A DNA stretch of 64,000 bases from Streptomyces sp. CB02056 (GTDB lineage: Bacteria > Actinomycetota > Actinomycetes > Streptomycetales > Streptomycetaceae), in contig NZ_LIPD01000002.1 in assembly GCF_001905545.1 (NCBI RefSeq), forward strand, positions 372,001-436,000. Direction: 5' to 3'. Positions 16,182-24,637 of this stretch are shown in pieces; the first letter of the stretch is position 1; each line of letters starts with the position of its first letter. Under the pieces are notes generated by a model. The model saw nothing but the letters and a program-made list of their open reading frames with translations. It was not told the DNA's origin and ran no database searches. The position numbers were made by a program, and so were the translations under genes.

Positions 16182-16615
16182 GCGGCGTCCGCCTCGGGGG
16201 AGACGTGGCACCAGACGAACTTCCCGACGCCACCCTTGCGCGGGCAGCAGCCCCACTGGGTGGCCAGCTGCTGGACGAGGGACAGGCCCCGGCCGGTCTC
16301 GGCGGAGGTGGAGGCGGGGCGGAGGGAGGGCTTCTCGCTGTCGGCGTCGTGCACCTCGATGCGGAGGGTGTCGTCCGGGAGGAGTCGGAAGCGGACGAAG
16401 ATCATCCGGTCGCGCGGGGCGCGGCAGTGCCGGACGGCGTTGGTGACCAGCTCGCTGACCAGCAACTCCCCGGTAAAGACGAGGAGTTCGCCGGAGGGGT
16501 GGGGGAGGAGGAAGTCGTGGAGCTCCCAGCGGGCGGCGCGGGGGGCCTTGCGGTGCCGGGGCAACCAGCAGGTTCGCTCGGCGGGGATGGGGGAGGGGGA
16601 GAGGTCTTCAGGCAT
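16178..16615 (-). CDS. HATPase_c_2 ATP-binding protein (anti-sigma/serine kinase-like)
   Basis: A 145-residue single-domain GHKL ATPase: N box ELVTNAVRH near 66-74, D in VHDADS near 97, G box GRGLSLVQ near 115. This is the size and motif set of the streptomycete anti-sigma-like ATP-binding proteins (RsbW relatives) found beside XRE-DUF5753 and DUF397 genes (AbaA/WhiJ-type clusters). No membrane segment. It is divergent from the XRE gene. The partner is not known, and several such proteins are thought to bind regulators rather than sigma factors. Confidence 0.82.
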   Translation of the reverse strand: MPEDLSPSPIPAERTCWLPRHRKAPRAARWELHDFLLPHPSGELLVFTGELLVSELVTNAVRHCRAPRDRMIFVRFRLLPDDTLRIEVHDADSEKPSLRPASTSAETGRGLSLVQQLATQWGCCPRKGGVGKFVWCHVSPEADAA

Positions 16616-16738
16616 GGCGGGGCCACCTCTGGAGTGTGCAGGTGAGAGCGACTGAAGAAGGCATGGGGATGCCCGGGTGACTAGCCCGCCATGATCACAA
16701 TGTGTCGACATGCGAGCTACGGTGAGTAGCATGCTCCT

Positions 16739-16773
16739 GGGGACTTCCAAAGGCAAGTCCCCACTTTGGAAGT
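16739..16773. promoter_or_regulatory. Two overlapping inverted repeats, candidate operator of the WhiJ-like locus
   Basis: GGGGACTT (16739-16746) pairs with AAGTCCCC (16755-16762), and ACTTCCAAAG (16743-16752) pairs with CTTTGGAAGT (16764-16773). Both repeats are perfect and they interlock, so two alternative hairpins or two dimer sites share bases. They lie in the divergent promoter space; a possible promoter for the XRE gene (TCGACA-N16-TAGCAT) is just upstream at about 16706-16733. Confidence 0.55.
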
Positions 16774-16842
16774 GATCAAAGATTGTTGTCGGTGCCTGAC
16801 GGGGGCAGACTGACAGCTCACAGAAGTGGGGAGGTCGCGGCG

Positions 16843-17700
16843 GTGCCCGTGAACAAGAACCCGACGGTTCGGCAGCGGCGGCTGGCTCGAACACTCAAAG
16901 AGCTGCGAACCGGGGCTGATCTGACGATTGCCCAGTCGGCTCGGCAACTTGCGTGTGCCGAGAGCAAGATCAGCCGAATTGAGGCCGCTCAGTCAGGCGT
17001 TCGGTTGGTGGATCTCCGGCTGCTGCTTGATCTGTACGGGGTGGCGGACCCAGCGGCCCGAAGTCGGTTGGAGGCGCTGTCACGCGAAGGCCGTCTGCGA
17101 GGATGGTGGGATCGGTACTCGGACACGCTGTCGCCGCTCTATGCCGACTTCATCGCACTGGAATCCGATGCGTCGGACATGTACAGCATCCAGACGTTCC
17201 TGGTGCCGGGGCTGCTGCAAACAGAGGACTACACACGTGCGGTGGTCCGCGCGCAGATAGAGGACGCTGGTGCGGAGCAGGTCGAGCGCCTCACGAAGGT
17301 CCGCCAGGAGCGGCGCGCAGTGCTGATGAGGGAAGCGCCGCTTCGTATGTGGGTCGTTCTGTCGGAATCCGTGCTGAAGCACCGGATCGGCGGCCGCGCG
17401 GTCATGCAGGAGCAGCTCGACTTCCTGGTTGCCAGCGCCGAACAGCCGAACATCAACATCCAGGTCCTGCCGGAGGAATCGGATGTCCATGCGGCGCTCT
17501 TCGGCCCCGTCGCCATCTTGAGCTTCCCTGAAGCGACCGAAACGGACGTGGTGTACGTCGACAGCCTGCTCAGCACGCTCTACATCGAGGAGCCGGAGGA
17601 AGTGTTCAAGTACACCAACCTGTTCCGCCGTGCCCTGGCGGAGTCGCTGCCACGTACCGAATCGGTCGCACTCATCGAGCGTGCAAAGGACAAGATCTAG
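16843..17700 (+). CDS. XRE family regulator with DUF5753 (WhiJ/AbaA-like)
   Basis: A 285-residue protein from GTG 16843, chosen because GGGAGG lies 8 bases upstream. The N-terminal XRE helix-turn-helix covers about 10-65 (RRLARTLKELRTGADLTIA, SESKISR-type recognition helix). DUF5753 follows (residues 100-280) with YSIQTFLVPGLLQTEDYTRA, the family hallmark, and NINIQVLP. Such regulators pair with DUF397 proteins in many copies per streptomycete genome and affect development and antibiotics. Base composition is somewhat lower in GC than neighbouring genes. The DUF397 gene starts two bases after it ends. Confidence 0.9.
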   Translation: MPVNKNPTVRQRRLARTLKELRTGADLTIAQSARQLACAESKISRIEAAQSGVRLVDLRLLLDLYGVADPAARSRLEALSREGRLRGWWDRYSDTLSPLYADFIALESDASDMYSIQTFLVPGLLQTEDYTRAVVRAQIEDAGAEQVERLTKVRQERRAVLMREAPLRMWVVLSESVLKHRIGGRAVMQEQLDFLVASAEQPNINIQVLPEESDVHAALFGPVAILSFPEATETDVVYVDSLLSTLYIEEPEEVFKYTNLFRRALAESLPRTESVALIERAKDKI

Positions 17701-17702
17701 AA

Positions 17703-17927
17703 ATGGTGAGTACGTTCCCGCCGGTTGCTGCTGTTGCCGGCCTTGAATGGCGTAAGTCGTCGTACTCGGGTGCGCAGAGCGACTGCGTCGAAGTGGCTGT
17801 GGGCCTGCCCGGCGCGGTACCGGTTCGTGACTCGAAGGACTCGGGCGGGCCGGCGCTGCTCTTCCCGGCAGATGCCTGGTCGTCCTTCCTCGCTGGGGTC
17901 AAGGCCGGGGAGTTTTCGACCAACTGA
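17703..17927 (+). CDS. DUF397 (BldB-family-like) small protein
   Basis: A 74-residue protein with the DUF397 core: LEWRKSSYSGAQSDCVEVA (residues 14-32), VPVRDSKD, then a C-terminal WSSFLAGVKAGEF segment. Very close linkage (two bases) to the XRE-DUF5753 gene is the usual pairing. Family members, including developmental BldB, bind or modulate their regulator partners. Confidence 0.9.
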   Translation: MVSTFPPVAAVAGLEWRKSSYSGAQSDCVEVAVGLPGAVPVRDSKDSGGPALLFPADAWSSFLAGVKAGEFSTN

Positions 17928-17928
17928 C

Positions 17929-17978
17929 ATGACAGAGGTGCCCCGCACGGCCACGGCCGTGCGGGGCACCTCTGTCAT
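17929..17978. terminator. Long bidirectional terminator between DUF397 and nrdB
   Basis: A perfect 24-bp inverted repeat with only two central bases, starting two bases after the DUF397 stop and ending 15 bases before the nrdB stop; it serves both convergent transcripts. Confidence 0.85.
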
Positions 17979-17992
17979 TCGTTCTGTTCTTC

Positions 17993-19012
17993 CTAGAAGT
18001 CGTCGTCGAAGGCGACGGAGCCCTCGACGGCGACCTGGTACGCCGAGACGCGGCGCTCGAAGAAGTTGGTCAGCTCCTGGACGTTCTGGAGCTCCATGAA
18101 GCCGAACGGGTTCGTCGACCCGTAGCGGATCGGCAGGCCCAGGCGGGCCAGGCGCTGGTCCGCCACGGCCTGCAGGTACTCGCGCATCGAGGCGGTGTTC
18201 ATGCCGGGCAGGCCGTCACCGCACAGGTCCTGGGCGAACTGGAGCTCGGCCTCGACGGCCTCCTCCAGCATCTCCGTGACCTGCTTGGCCATCTCGTCGT
18301 CGAAGAGGTCGGGCTCCTCCTCGCGGACGGTGTCGACCACCGACATCGCGAAGTCCATGTGCATGGACTCGTCGCGGAACACCCAGTTGGTGCCGGTCGC
18401 GAGACCGTGCAGCAGGCCGCGCGAACGGAACCAGTACACGTAGGCGAAGGCGCCGTAGAAGAACAGGCCCTCCACACAAGCCGCGAAGCAGATCAGGTTC
18501 AGGAGGAACGCGCGGCGGTCCTCCTTGGTCTGCAGCGAGTCGATGTGGTCGACCGCGTTCATGTACTTGAAGCAGAACTGCGCCTTCTGGCGGATGGAGG
18601 GGATGTTCTCCACCGCGGCGAAGGCCGCGTTGCGGTCCTCCGGGTCGGGCAGGTAGGTGTCCAGCAGCGTCAGGTAGAACTGGACGTGCACGGCCTCTTC
18701 GAACAGCTGCCGCGAGAGGTACAGGCGCGCCTCGGGCGAGTTGATGTGCTTGTAGAGGCTCAGCACCACGTTGTTGGAGACGATCGAGTCGCCCGTCGCG
18801 AAGAACGCGACCAGCCGGCCGATGAGGTGGCGCTCGCCCTCGCTGAGCTTCGCCAGGTCGGCGACGTCGGAGTGCAGGTCCACCTCCTCGACGGTCCAGG
18901 TGTTCTTGATCGCGTCCCGGTACCGGTCGTAGAACGACGGGTAGCGCATCGGGCGCAGGGTCAGCTCGAAGCCGGGGTCGAGCAGCATCTTGCGGTCTTC
19001 GGGGGTGGTCAC
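17993..19012 (-). CDS. nrdB: Class I ribonucleotide reductase, small (radical) subunit
   Basis: A 339-residue protein from GTG 19012, whose GTGA overlaps the nrdA stop. Di-metal ligands are visible: D in ATGDSIV, E and H in FEEAVHVQ, E in CVEGLFF and ExxH in RDESMHMDF. The tyrosine four residues after the first histidine (HVQFY) matches the radical tyrosine, so this is a tyrosyl-radical enzyme and not the class Ic phenylalanine variant. The C-terminal tail (EGSVAFDDDF) would dock on NrdA. It is part of the aerobic reductase operon regulated by cobalamin through the leader upstream of nrdA. Confidence 0.95.
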   Translation of the reverse strand: MTTPEDRKMLLDPGFELTLRPMRYPSFYDRYRDAIKNTWTVEEVDLHSDVADLAKLSEGERHLIGRLVAFFATGDSIVSNNVVLSLYKHINSPEARLYLSRQLFEEAVHVQFYLTLLDTYLPDPEDRNAAFAAVENIPSIRQKAQFCFKYMNAVDHIDSLQTKEDRRAFLLNLICFAACVEGLFFYGAFAYVYWFRSRGLLHGLATGTNWVFRDESMHMDFAMSVVDTVREEEPDLFDDEMAKQVTEMLEEAVEAELQFAQDLCGDGLPGMNTASMREYLQAVADQRLARLGLPIRYGSTNPFGFMELQNVQELTNFFERRVSAYQVAVEGSVAFDDDF

Positions 19013-21444
19013 TGGCAGGCCTCGCAGGACTCGGGGTTCTCCAGGGAGCAGGCGATGGCGGCTTCCTGCTCCGGGGTGAGGGAGGGGGTGTTCACGGGCA
19101 CCGGCGCCGGCGCGGCGGCACGGGCGGTGCCGGACGCGGCCTGGGCGATGCGGGTGGCCGGGCGCGAACGCAGGTAGTAGGTGGTCTTCAGACCCACCTT
19201 CCACGCGTAGGCGTACATCGAGCTGAGCTTGCCGATGGTCGGCGCCGCCATGAACAGGTTCAGGGACTGGCTCTGGTCCAGGTACGGCATGCGGGCCGCG
19301 GCCAGGTCGATCAGCGCGCGCTGCGGCAGCTCCCAGGCCGTCCGGTACAGCGAACGGACCCCGGCGGGCAGCCAGTTCAGGTCCTGGACGGAGCCGTTGG
19401 CGTCGCGCAGGGCGTCGCGGGTCTGCTGGTCCCAGACGCCGAGCTCCTTGAGCTCGCGCACCAGGTACGGGTTGACCTGGAGGAACTCGCCGGACAGCGT
19501 CTCGCGCTTGAACAGGTTGGACACCTGCGGCTCGATGCACTCGTACACGCCGGCGATGGACGCGATGGTCGCGGTCGGCGCGATGGCCAGCAGCAGCGAG
19601 TTGCGCAGGCCGGTCTCGGCGATCCGGGCGCGCAGCGCCGTCCAGCGGTCGGCCCACTGCGGGGCGGCCGTCGGGAAGTGGTCGATGTGCAGCTCGCCGC
19701 GGGCGGCGCGGGTCTCGCCGTACGCCTCGTGGCGGCCGAGCTGCTCGGCCAGGTCGGCGGAGCGCTCGTACGCGGTGAGCATGATGCGCTCGGCGATCAG
19801 CGTGGACAGGCGGGCGGCCTCGGCGGAGTCGAAGTCGATCCGCAGCTTGAAGAAGACGTCCTGGAGGCCCATCACGCCGAGGCCGACCGGCCGCCAGCGG
19901 GAGTTGGAGGTGCCGGCCTCGGTGGTCGGGTAGAAGTTGATGTCCACCACGCGGTCGAGGAACGTCACGGCCGTGCGGACGGTGGCGTCGAGGCGCTCCC
20001 AGTCCATGGCGCCGAGCAGGTCGTCGACGGTGGCACCGGGGGCCACGTGGGCGCCGAGGTTGACCGAGCCGAGGTTGCAGACGGCGGTCTCGGAGTCGTC
20101 CGTGACCTCCAGGATCTCCGTGCACAGGTTGGAGGAGTGCACGGTGCGGCCCGGCAGGGCGGTCTGGTTGGCGGCGCGGTTGGAGGCGTCCTTGAAGGTC
20201 ATCCAGCCGTTGCCGGTCTGCGCCAGGGTGCGCATCATGCGGGCGTACAGGGTCTGCGCCGGGATGGTGCGGACGGCCTTGCCGGCCAGCTCGGCCTTGC
20301 GGTAGGCCTCGTCGAAGTCGGCGCCCCACAGGTCGACCAGCTCCGGCACGTCGGCCGGGGAGAACAGCGACCAGTCCTGGTTGGCGTTGACCCGGCGCAT
20401 GAACTCGTCCGGGATCCAGTGCGCCAGGTTGAGGTTGTGGGTGCGGCGGGCCTCTTCGCCGGTGTTGTCGCGGAGCTCCAGGAACTCCTCGATGTCGGCG
20501 TGCCAGGTCTCCAGGTAGACGCAGGCCGCGCCCTTGCGGCGGCCGCCCTGGTTGACGGCGGCGACCGAGGAGTCGAGGGTGCGCAGGAACGGCACGATGC
20601 CGTTGGACTTGCCGTTGGTGCCGCGGATCAGGCTGCCGCGCGAGCGGATGCGCGAGTAGGACAGGCCGATGCCGCCGGCGTGCTTGGACAGGCGGGCGAT
20701 CTGCGCGTAGCGGTTGTAGATCGAGTCCAGGTTGTCCAGCGGCGAGTCGAGCAGGTAGCAGCTCGACATCTGCGGGTGCCGGGTGCCGGAGTTGAAGAGC
20801 GTCGGCGAGGAGGTCAGGTACTCCAGGCGGCTCATCAGGCCGTACAGCTCGGCCACCTCGCGCACGGACTGCTCGCTGTCGCCGACCGCCAGGCCGCAGG
20901 CGACGCGGAGCAGGAAGTGCTGCGGGGTCTCGATCACCTTGCGGGTGATCGGGTGGCGCAGCAGGTAGCGGGACTGCACGGTGCGCAGGCCGAAGTACTC
21001 GAAGCGGTCGTCGCCGGCGGTGTCGATCAGCGCGTCCAGGGCGGCGGCGTGCTTGGCGACGAAGTCCGCGGTGGTGTCGCCGATCAGGCCCTCGGTGTGG
21101 CCGACGGCGATCGAGGCGGAGAAGGACACCGAGCCCTGGCTGTTCGCCTCGTCGACGATCTCCAGCGCGAGCAGGCGGGCGGCCAGCTTCGAGTACTGGG
21201 GGTCCTCGGCGATCATCGACGCGGCGGCGTCCACGGCCAGCCCGCGCAGCTCGGCGAAGTCCGAGCCGGCGTGGCGGCCGCGCAGCGCGGCGGCGGCGAC
21301 ATGGCCGGGGTCGACCTCGGTGAGGTCGGTGCTGCGGTCGGTGAGCAGCCGCAGCAGCGCGCCCCCGGGGTCGGAGACCGTCGGGTCGGTGAAGGCGGTA
21401 CCGGAGCCCTGGGCGGGCAGGGTGGCTGAGGCAGCGGTGGTCAA
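19009..21444 (-). CDS. nrdA: Class I ribonucleotide reductase, large (catalytic) subunit
   Basis: An 811-residue protein. Active-site residues are in SSCYLL (redox cysteine), NLCTEI (catalytic N, C, E) and AVCNLGSVNL (second redox cysteine), with the radical-transfer tyrosine pair in TTYYLRS and the C-terminal shuttle cysteines ESCEAC. I see no ATP-cone motif at the N-terminus. A TTG start at 21444 is chosen because AGGAGAG lies 6 bases before it; upstream codons fall in the riboswitch. It reduces ribonucleotides to deoxyribonucleotides with NrdB. In streptomycetes the operon is switched off by cobalamin, when the B12-dependent NrdJ takes over. Confidence 0.94.
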   Translation of the reverse strand: MTTAASATLPAQGSGTAFTDPTVSDPGGALLRLLTDRSTDLTEVDPGHVAAAALRGRHAGSDFAELRGLAVDAAASMIAEDPQYSKLAARLLALEIVDEANSQGSVSFSASIAVGHTEGLIGDTTADFVAKHAAALDALIDTAGDDRFEYFGLRTVQSRYLLRHPITRKVIETPQHFLLRVACGLAVGDSEQSVREVAELYGLMSRLEYLTSSPTLFNSGTRHPQMSSCYLLDSPLDNLDSIYNRYAQIARLSKHAGGIGLSYSRIRSRGSLIRGTNGKSNGIVPFLRTLDSSVAAVNQGGRRKGAACVYLETWHADIEEFLELRDNTGEEARRTHNLNLAHWIPDEFMRRVNANQDWSLFSPADVPELVDLWGADFDEAYRKAELAGKAVRTIPAQTLYARMMRTLAQTGNGWMTFKDASNRAANQTALPGRTVHSSNLCTEILEVTDDSETAVCNLGSVNLGAHVAPGATVDDLLGAMDWERLDATVRTAVTFLDRVVDINFYPTTEAGTSNSRWRPVGLGVMGLQDVFFKLRIDFDSAEAARLSTLIAERIMLTAYERSADLAEQLGRHEAYGETRAARGELHIDHFPTAAPQWADRWTALRARIAETGLRNSLLLAIAPTATIASIAGVYECIEPQVSNLFKRETLSGEFLQVNPYLVRELKELGVWDQQTRDALRDANGSVQDLNWLPAGVRSLYRTAWELPQRALIDLAAARMPYLDQSQSLNLFMAAPTIGKLSSMYAYAWKVGLKTTYYLRSRPATRIAQAASGTARAAAPAPVPVNTPSLTPEQEAAIACSLENPESCEACQ

Positions 21445-21599
21445 GGCGCTCTCTCCTGGCGGCGATCGGCGGCGGTGCTCGGGGGGCCACCGGGCCGATC
21501 TGGGCAGGGGAGCACGGCGCGAACGCAAAAAGCGTCGCGCGAGGTGACTCCCCGGCCCGCCCGCGAGGCCCGGAGGGGTACTGCTGGTGCCGGCGCGGC

Positions 21600-21735
21600 C
21601 TCTGCGGGAGGGCCGTGGCGCACGCCGTCGGCAGGTACTCGGACTCGCGGGGTGCGGCTGCTGGAGCCGCCCGCTCACCGCTGCGGGGCAGTCCCGGATT
21701 CGCACCGGGTTCCCCTGCATCGACAGCAGAAGCGA
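21600..21735 (-). ncRNA. Cobalamin (B12) riboswitch in the nrdAB leader
   Basis: Read on the minus strand, the leader contains the B12-box block: GGGGAACCCGGTGCGAATCC, then GGGACTGCCCCGCAGCGGTGA, and further on GAGTCCGAGTACCTGCC, the normal order of cobalamin riboswitch core elements. A further hairpin with a run of U (about 21515-21540, CGCGACGCTTTTTGCG) before nrdA could be the expression platform. This agrees with the published control of the streptomycete nrdABS operon by coenzyme B12. Confidence 0.92.
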
Positions 21736-21781
21736 GCATACATGTTGTGCCGCCGGACTGCGGCGGCACCATATGTTGTGC
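21735..21781 (-). promoter_or_regulatory. Tandem NrdR boxes at the nrdAB promoter
   Basis: Two 16-bp NrdR-like boxes lie at 21735-21750 (AGCATACATGTTGTGC) and 21766-21781 (GCACCATATGTTGTGC), both ending in the conserved TTGTGC. Their spacing is 31 bases, three helical turns, as expected for cooperative NrdR binding. A 9-bp inverted repeat (GTGCCGCCG/CGGCGGCAC) lies between them. They sit just upstream of the riboswitch, at the expected promoter. No nrdR gene is in the window. Confidence 0.8.
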
Positions 21782-21818
21782 CTGTCGTGTCGCGGATGTG
21801 CGTGGGCCGGGCAGCCGG

Positions 21819-23510
21819 TCAGTGCTTCAGATAGACCTTGTACGTGCTCGAATCGCCGGTCGGCGAGGTGAATTGGGCGACCAGCCGGTAGTGTCCGGCG
21901 GCGCCCAGGGCCTCGCTCAGGGCCCGGTCGGTGGCCCTCGGCGCGGTGCTGTCGAGGACGACCATGGTGAACCAGCCGTCCCGGATCGCGGCGACGCTGC
22001 CGTCGTCGCCGTGGTGCTCGACCCCGGCCCCGTCGCGGTAGTCCGTGCCGGCGCGCGCGGAGACCCACTGCTCGGGCTTGGAGACGCCGCCGAGGTAGTA
22101 CTCGGCGAGTCCGTCGACCTCGGTGAGGTAGCGGCCCTGGGGCTCCGTGTGGACCCGCAGGACGGCCAGCAGGCGGCCGGAGTCGGGCCCGTTCTGGTAG
22201 CGCAGCGCGGACTGCTCCAGGCCGAGGGCGAGCAGGGCGACCCAGACCAGGATGCCGAGCTGGGGGTGGCGGAAGTGGGCGCCGACCAGCCGGGTCAGGC
22301 CGACCCCGGCGAGCGGGGCGGCCAGCAGCATGCCGTAGCCGAGGTGGCGGAACAGCGCGCCGGAGGTGCCGGTCCACAGGTGGGCGGCGGGGACCAGCAG
22401 GGCGGTGGCGGTCAGGACGGCCCCGAGCAGGGCGCGCCGGCCCCGGGTGGTGGGGAGGGGCTCCTTCTCCGGCGCGTCGTGCTCGGGCATCTGTTCGCGG
22501 CGCGCGTAGGCGATGGTGCCGGCCACCGCGAGGACGGTGAACAGGCCGGCCCACTGGAGCGTGCCGAGCAGGACCGAGCCGGCCGAGCCGGGGGCGTTGC
22601 CGCGCGAGGGCGACCACCCGGCGACCCTGCCGAGGGTGCCGTACGGGAGCAGTAGGACGAGGGTGCCGAGGGCCGTCAGCAGTGAGCGCAGGGCGGCCGG
22701 GCCCACCCGGTGGTACGGCCGGGCGCAGGCGAAGGCGAGGGCCACCAGGGCGGGGACGGCGAAGGCCGCGGAGTAGGCCGTGGCGCAGGCCAGCGCCGTG
22801 GGCGGGGCGGCGAGCAGGGCCAGGGCCGGATGGCGGCCGGCGGTGAACACCGTGGTCCAGGCCGCGAGGGCGACCAGCAGGACGGCGAGGGACTCGGGCG
22901 CGGCGTAGAAGCCGACCACCACGGTGGACTGGAGGACGGCGTACCCGGCGATGGCGCAGATGGCGACCCGCTCGTTGAACAGCCGCCGGGTCAGCGAGTA
23001 CAGCAGGACCGTGGTGAGCAGCGCGAAGCCGAGGCTGAGCAGCCGGGTGCCCCAGATGCCGTTGGCGTCGGCGGCGGCGCCGGCCAGCGGCGGGTAGAGC
23101 CAGGGCGAGCCGTGCACCCGGTCGACCAGGTCGGTGGTGACCGGGGTGCCGTGCAGCAGGTGGGCCAGCTGCTGGCGGCCGGCGACCATGGCGGCGGCCT
23201 CGTCGGGGTGCGCGGCGGCCAGCAGGCGCAGCGAGAGGGCGGCCTGGACGGTGAGGACGGCGCCCAGCAGGCCGCGGGCGATCCACCGGCGCCGGGGGCT
23301 GGTGCCCGGGTCCCAGCCGATCGCGGGGACCCGCGGGATGGTGTACGGGGCCAGCTCGACGCCGTCGGGGTTGTCGACCGCCACGGCGGGGCGGGGCCCG
23401 TCGGGGCTGTCCACCGCCACGGCGCCGGGCCCGTCCGGGTCCGGCTCGGCGGCCGGGTCGTGGGCGGAGCGGCCGTGCGGGACGGGGGAGAACTCGGACT
23501 CAGTGCTCAT
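21819..23510 (-). CDS. GT-C fold membrane glycosyltransferase (ArnT/PMT-like), copy 1
   Basis: A 563-residue protein from ATG 23510, overlapping the GH26 stop as ATGA. After a polar N-terminus of about 80 residues there are roughly 11 hydrophobic helices. The acidic pair PDE (AAHPDEAAAM) in the first outer loop is the GT-C catalytic motif region, followed by QLAHLLHGTPV. The C-terminal 130 residues form a soluble outer domain (GRYLTEVDGLAEYYLGG and beyond). It is clearly related to the gene at 29555. Such enzymes use polyprenyl-phosphate sugars outside the membrane. Acceptor unknown; it is probably part of the polysaccharide block. Confidence 0.8.
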   Translation of the reverse strand: MSTESEFSPVPHGRSAHDPAAEPDPDGPGAVAVDSPDGPRPAVAVDNPDGVELAPYTIPRVPAIGWDPGTSPRRRWIARGLLGAVLTVQAALSLRLLAAAHPDEAAAMVAGRQQLAHLLHGTPVTTDLVDRVHGSPWLYPPLAGAAADANGIWGTRLLSLGFALLTTVLLYSLTRRLFNERVAICAIAGYAVLQSTVVVGFYAAPESLAVLLVALAAWTTVFTAGRHPALALLAAPPTALACATAYSAAFAVPALVALAFACARPYHRVGPAALRSLLTALGTLVLLLPYGTLGRVAGWSPSRGNAPGSAGSVLLGTLQWAGLFTVLAVAGTIAYARREQMPEHDAPEKEPLPTTRGRRALLGAVLTATALLVPAAHLWTGTSGALFRHLGYGMLLAAPLAGVGLTRLVGAHFRHPQLGILVWVALLALGLEQSALRYQNGPDSGRLLAVLRVHTEPQGRYLTEVDGLAEYYLGGVSKPEQWVSARAGTDYRDGAGVEHHGDDGSVAAIRDGWFTMVVLDSTAPRATDRALSEALGAAGHYRLVAQFTSPTGDSSTYKVYLKH

Positions 23511-24637
23511 CAGGGGTTCCGGATGTCGAAGCCGTAACGGGGGTCGGACACGCGCTGCTTGAACGCGGCGAGGGTGTCCGGCACGGCCTCGACCCGCCAG
23601 TCCGCCCGCTTGACGATGTTGAACCAGACGAAGCCGACGATGTCGTCGTGCGCCTCCAGCCCGGAGAACAGCTGGTCGATGTCCGCGTGCTGGCGCTTGC
23701 CCTGCTCGGAGGCGGTCTCGCTGATGAAGAAGGGCTTCTGGGAGAAGCCGCGGATCTCGGCCATGGTCGGGCCGTAGAGCGCGTCGAAGGTCTTGGGCCC
23801 GGTCTTGGTGAAGTAGCCGGTCATGCCGGCCCAGTCGACGTAGGTGTCGCCGGGGTAGTACGGCTCCAGGCGGGTGTTGGGCGCGGGGTCGGTGATGTTG
23901 GGGCTCCAGACCCAGATCACGTTGGTGGCGCCGGCCTGGTCGAAGAGGTCGTGGACGTGGCGCCAGGCGGCCACGAAGTCCTCGGGGGTGGCGGCCTGAC
24001 GGCCCCACGGGTACCAGTCGCCGTTCATCTCGTGGGCGATGCTGACGGCGATCGGCAGGTTGAACTTGGCCACGGCCTTGGCGACGCCGCGCACGTAGTC
24101 GTCGGTGTCGCCGGCCGCGATCGAGGCGAGCGAGCGGTCGTGCGGCTCCCAGGCCATGAAGGGCAGCGCCCCGGCGTCGTGGATCCGGCGGGCGCCCGCG
24201 GTGTCGAAGCCGCCCTTCCAGTGGGCGTAGAACTCCAGGACGTTGGGCTGCTTGCCGATCGCGTCGCGGTAGCCGGGCAGCGCGTCCATCGTGGCGGGGA
24301 CGTCGGGCAGGGCGGCGCCGAGGTACTTGTGGCTCGGCCTGAGCAGCGGCGTGACGTCGTACGGGACGCCGGCCGGCAGGGCCTTGGGCGTGGCGGGCGC
24401 GGCCGGTGCGGTGCCCCCCGCGGCGGGGGCCGCGCCCGGAGTGCCGGGAGTCCCGGGGGCGCCGGGAGCCGGGGTGGCGGCCGGGGCGGCCTGGGCGAGG
24501 TCCTTCTGCATCGCGAAGCCGGGGTCCTCGGGGCCGCACGCGGTGGTGAGCAGCAGGCCGGCGGCGGCCAGCAGCGGGAGCGCCAGCCGGTGACGGACCC
24601 GGCCGGCCCGTCTCGGGTGGGCGGTCATGGCGATCAC
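23510..24637 (-). CDS. Glycoside hydrolase family 26-like lipoprotein
   Basis: A 375-residue protein from GTG 24637 (its GTGA overlaps the GT2 stop); ATG 24628 is an alternative. A lipoprotein signal ends at LLTTAC. A Pro/Gly/Ala-rich linker of about 45 residues follows. The catalytic domain has the GH26 acid/base motif AHEMNGDWYPWG and the nucleophile motif FFISETASEQ. GH26 enzymes cut beta-mannans, beta-1,3-xylans or mixed-linkage glucans, so the substrate is open. Its place between a polysaccharide synthase and a GT-C enzyme suggests trimming or release of the polymer made by this operon. Confidence 0.85.
   Translation of the reverse strand: MIAMTAHPRRAGRVRHRLALPLLAAAGLLLTTACGPEDPGFAMQKDLAQAAPAATPAPGAPGTPGTPGAAPAAGGTAPAAPATPKALPAGVPYDVTPLLRPSHKYLGAALPDVPATMDALPGYRDAIGKQPNVLEFYAHWKGGFDTAGARRIHDAGALPFMAWEPHDRSLASIAAGDTDDYVRGVAKAVAKFNLPIAVSIAHEMNGDWYPWGRQAATPEDFVAAWRHVHDLFDQAGATNVIWVWSPNITDPAPNTRLEPYYPGDTYVDWAGMTGYFTKTGPKTFDALYGPTMAEIRGFSQKPFFISETASEQGKRQHADIDQLFSGLEAHDDIVGFVWFNIVKRADWRVEAVPDTLAAFKQRVSDPRYGFDIRNP

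Noticed and set aside
21445..21772. N-terminal extension of NrdA through the leader
   Set aside because: The frame is open, but this sequence is the riboswitch; the AGGAGAG site and TTG at 21444 give the proper start.
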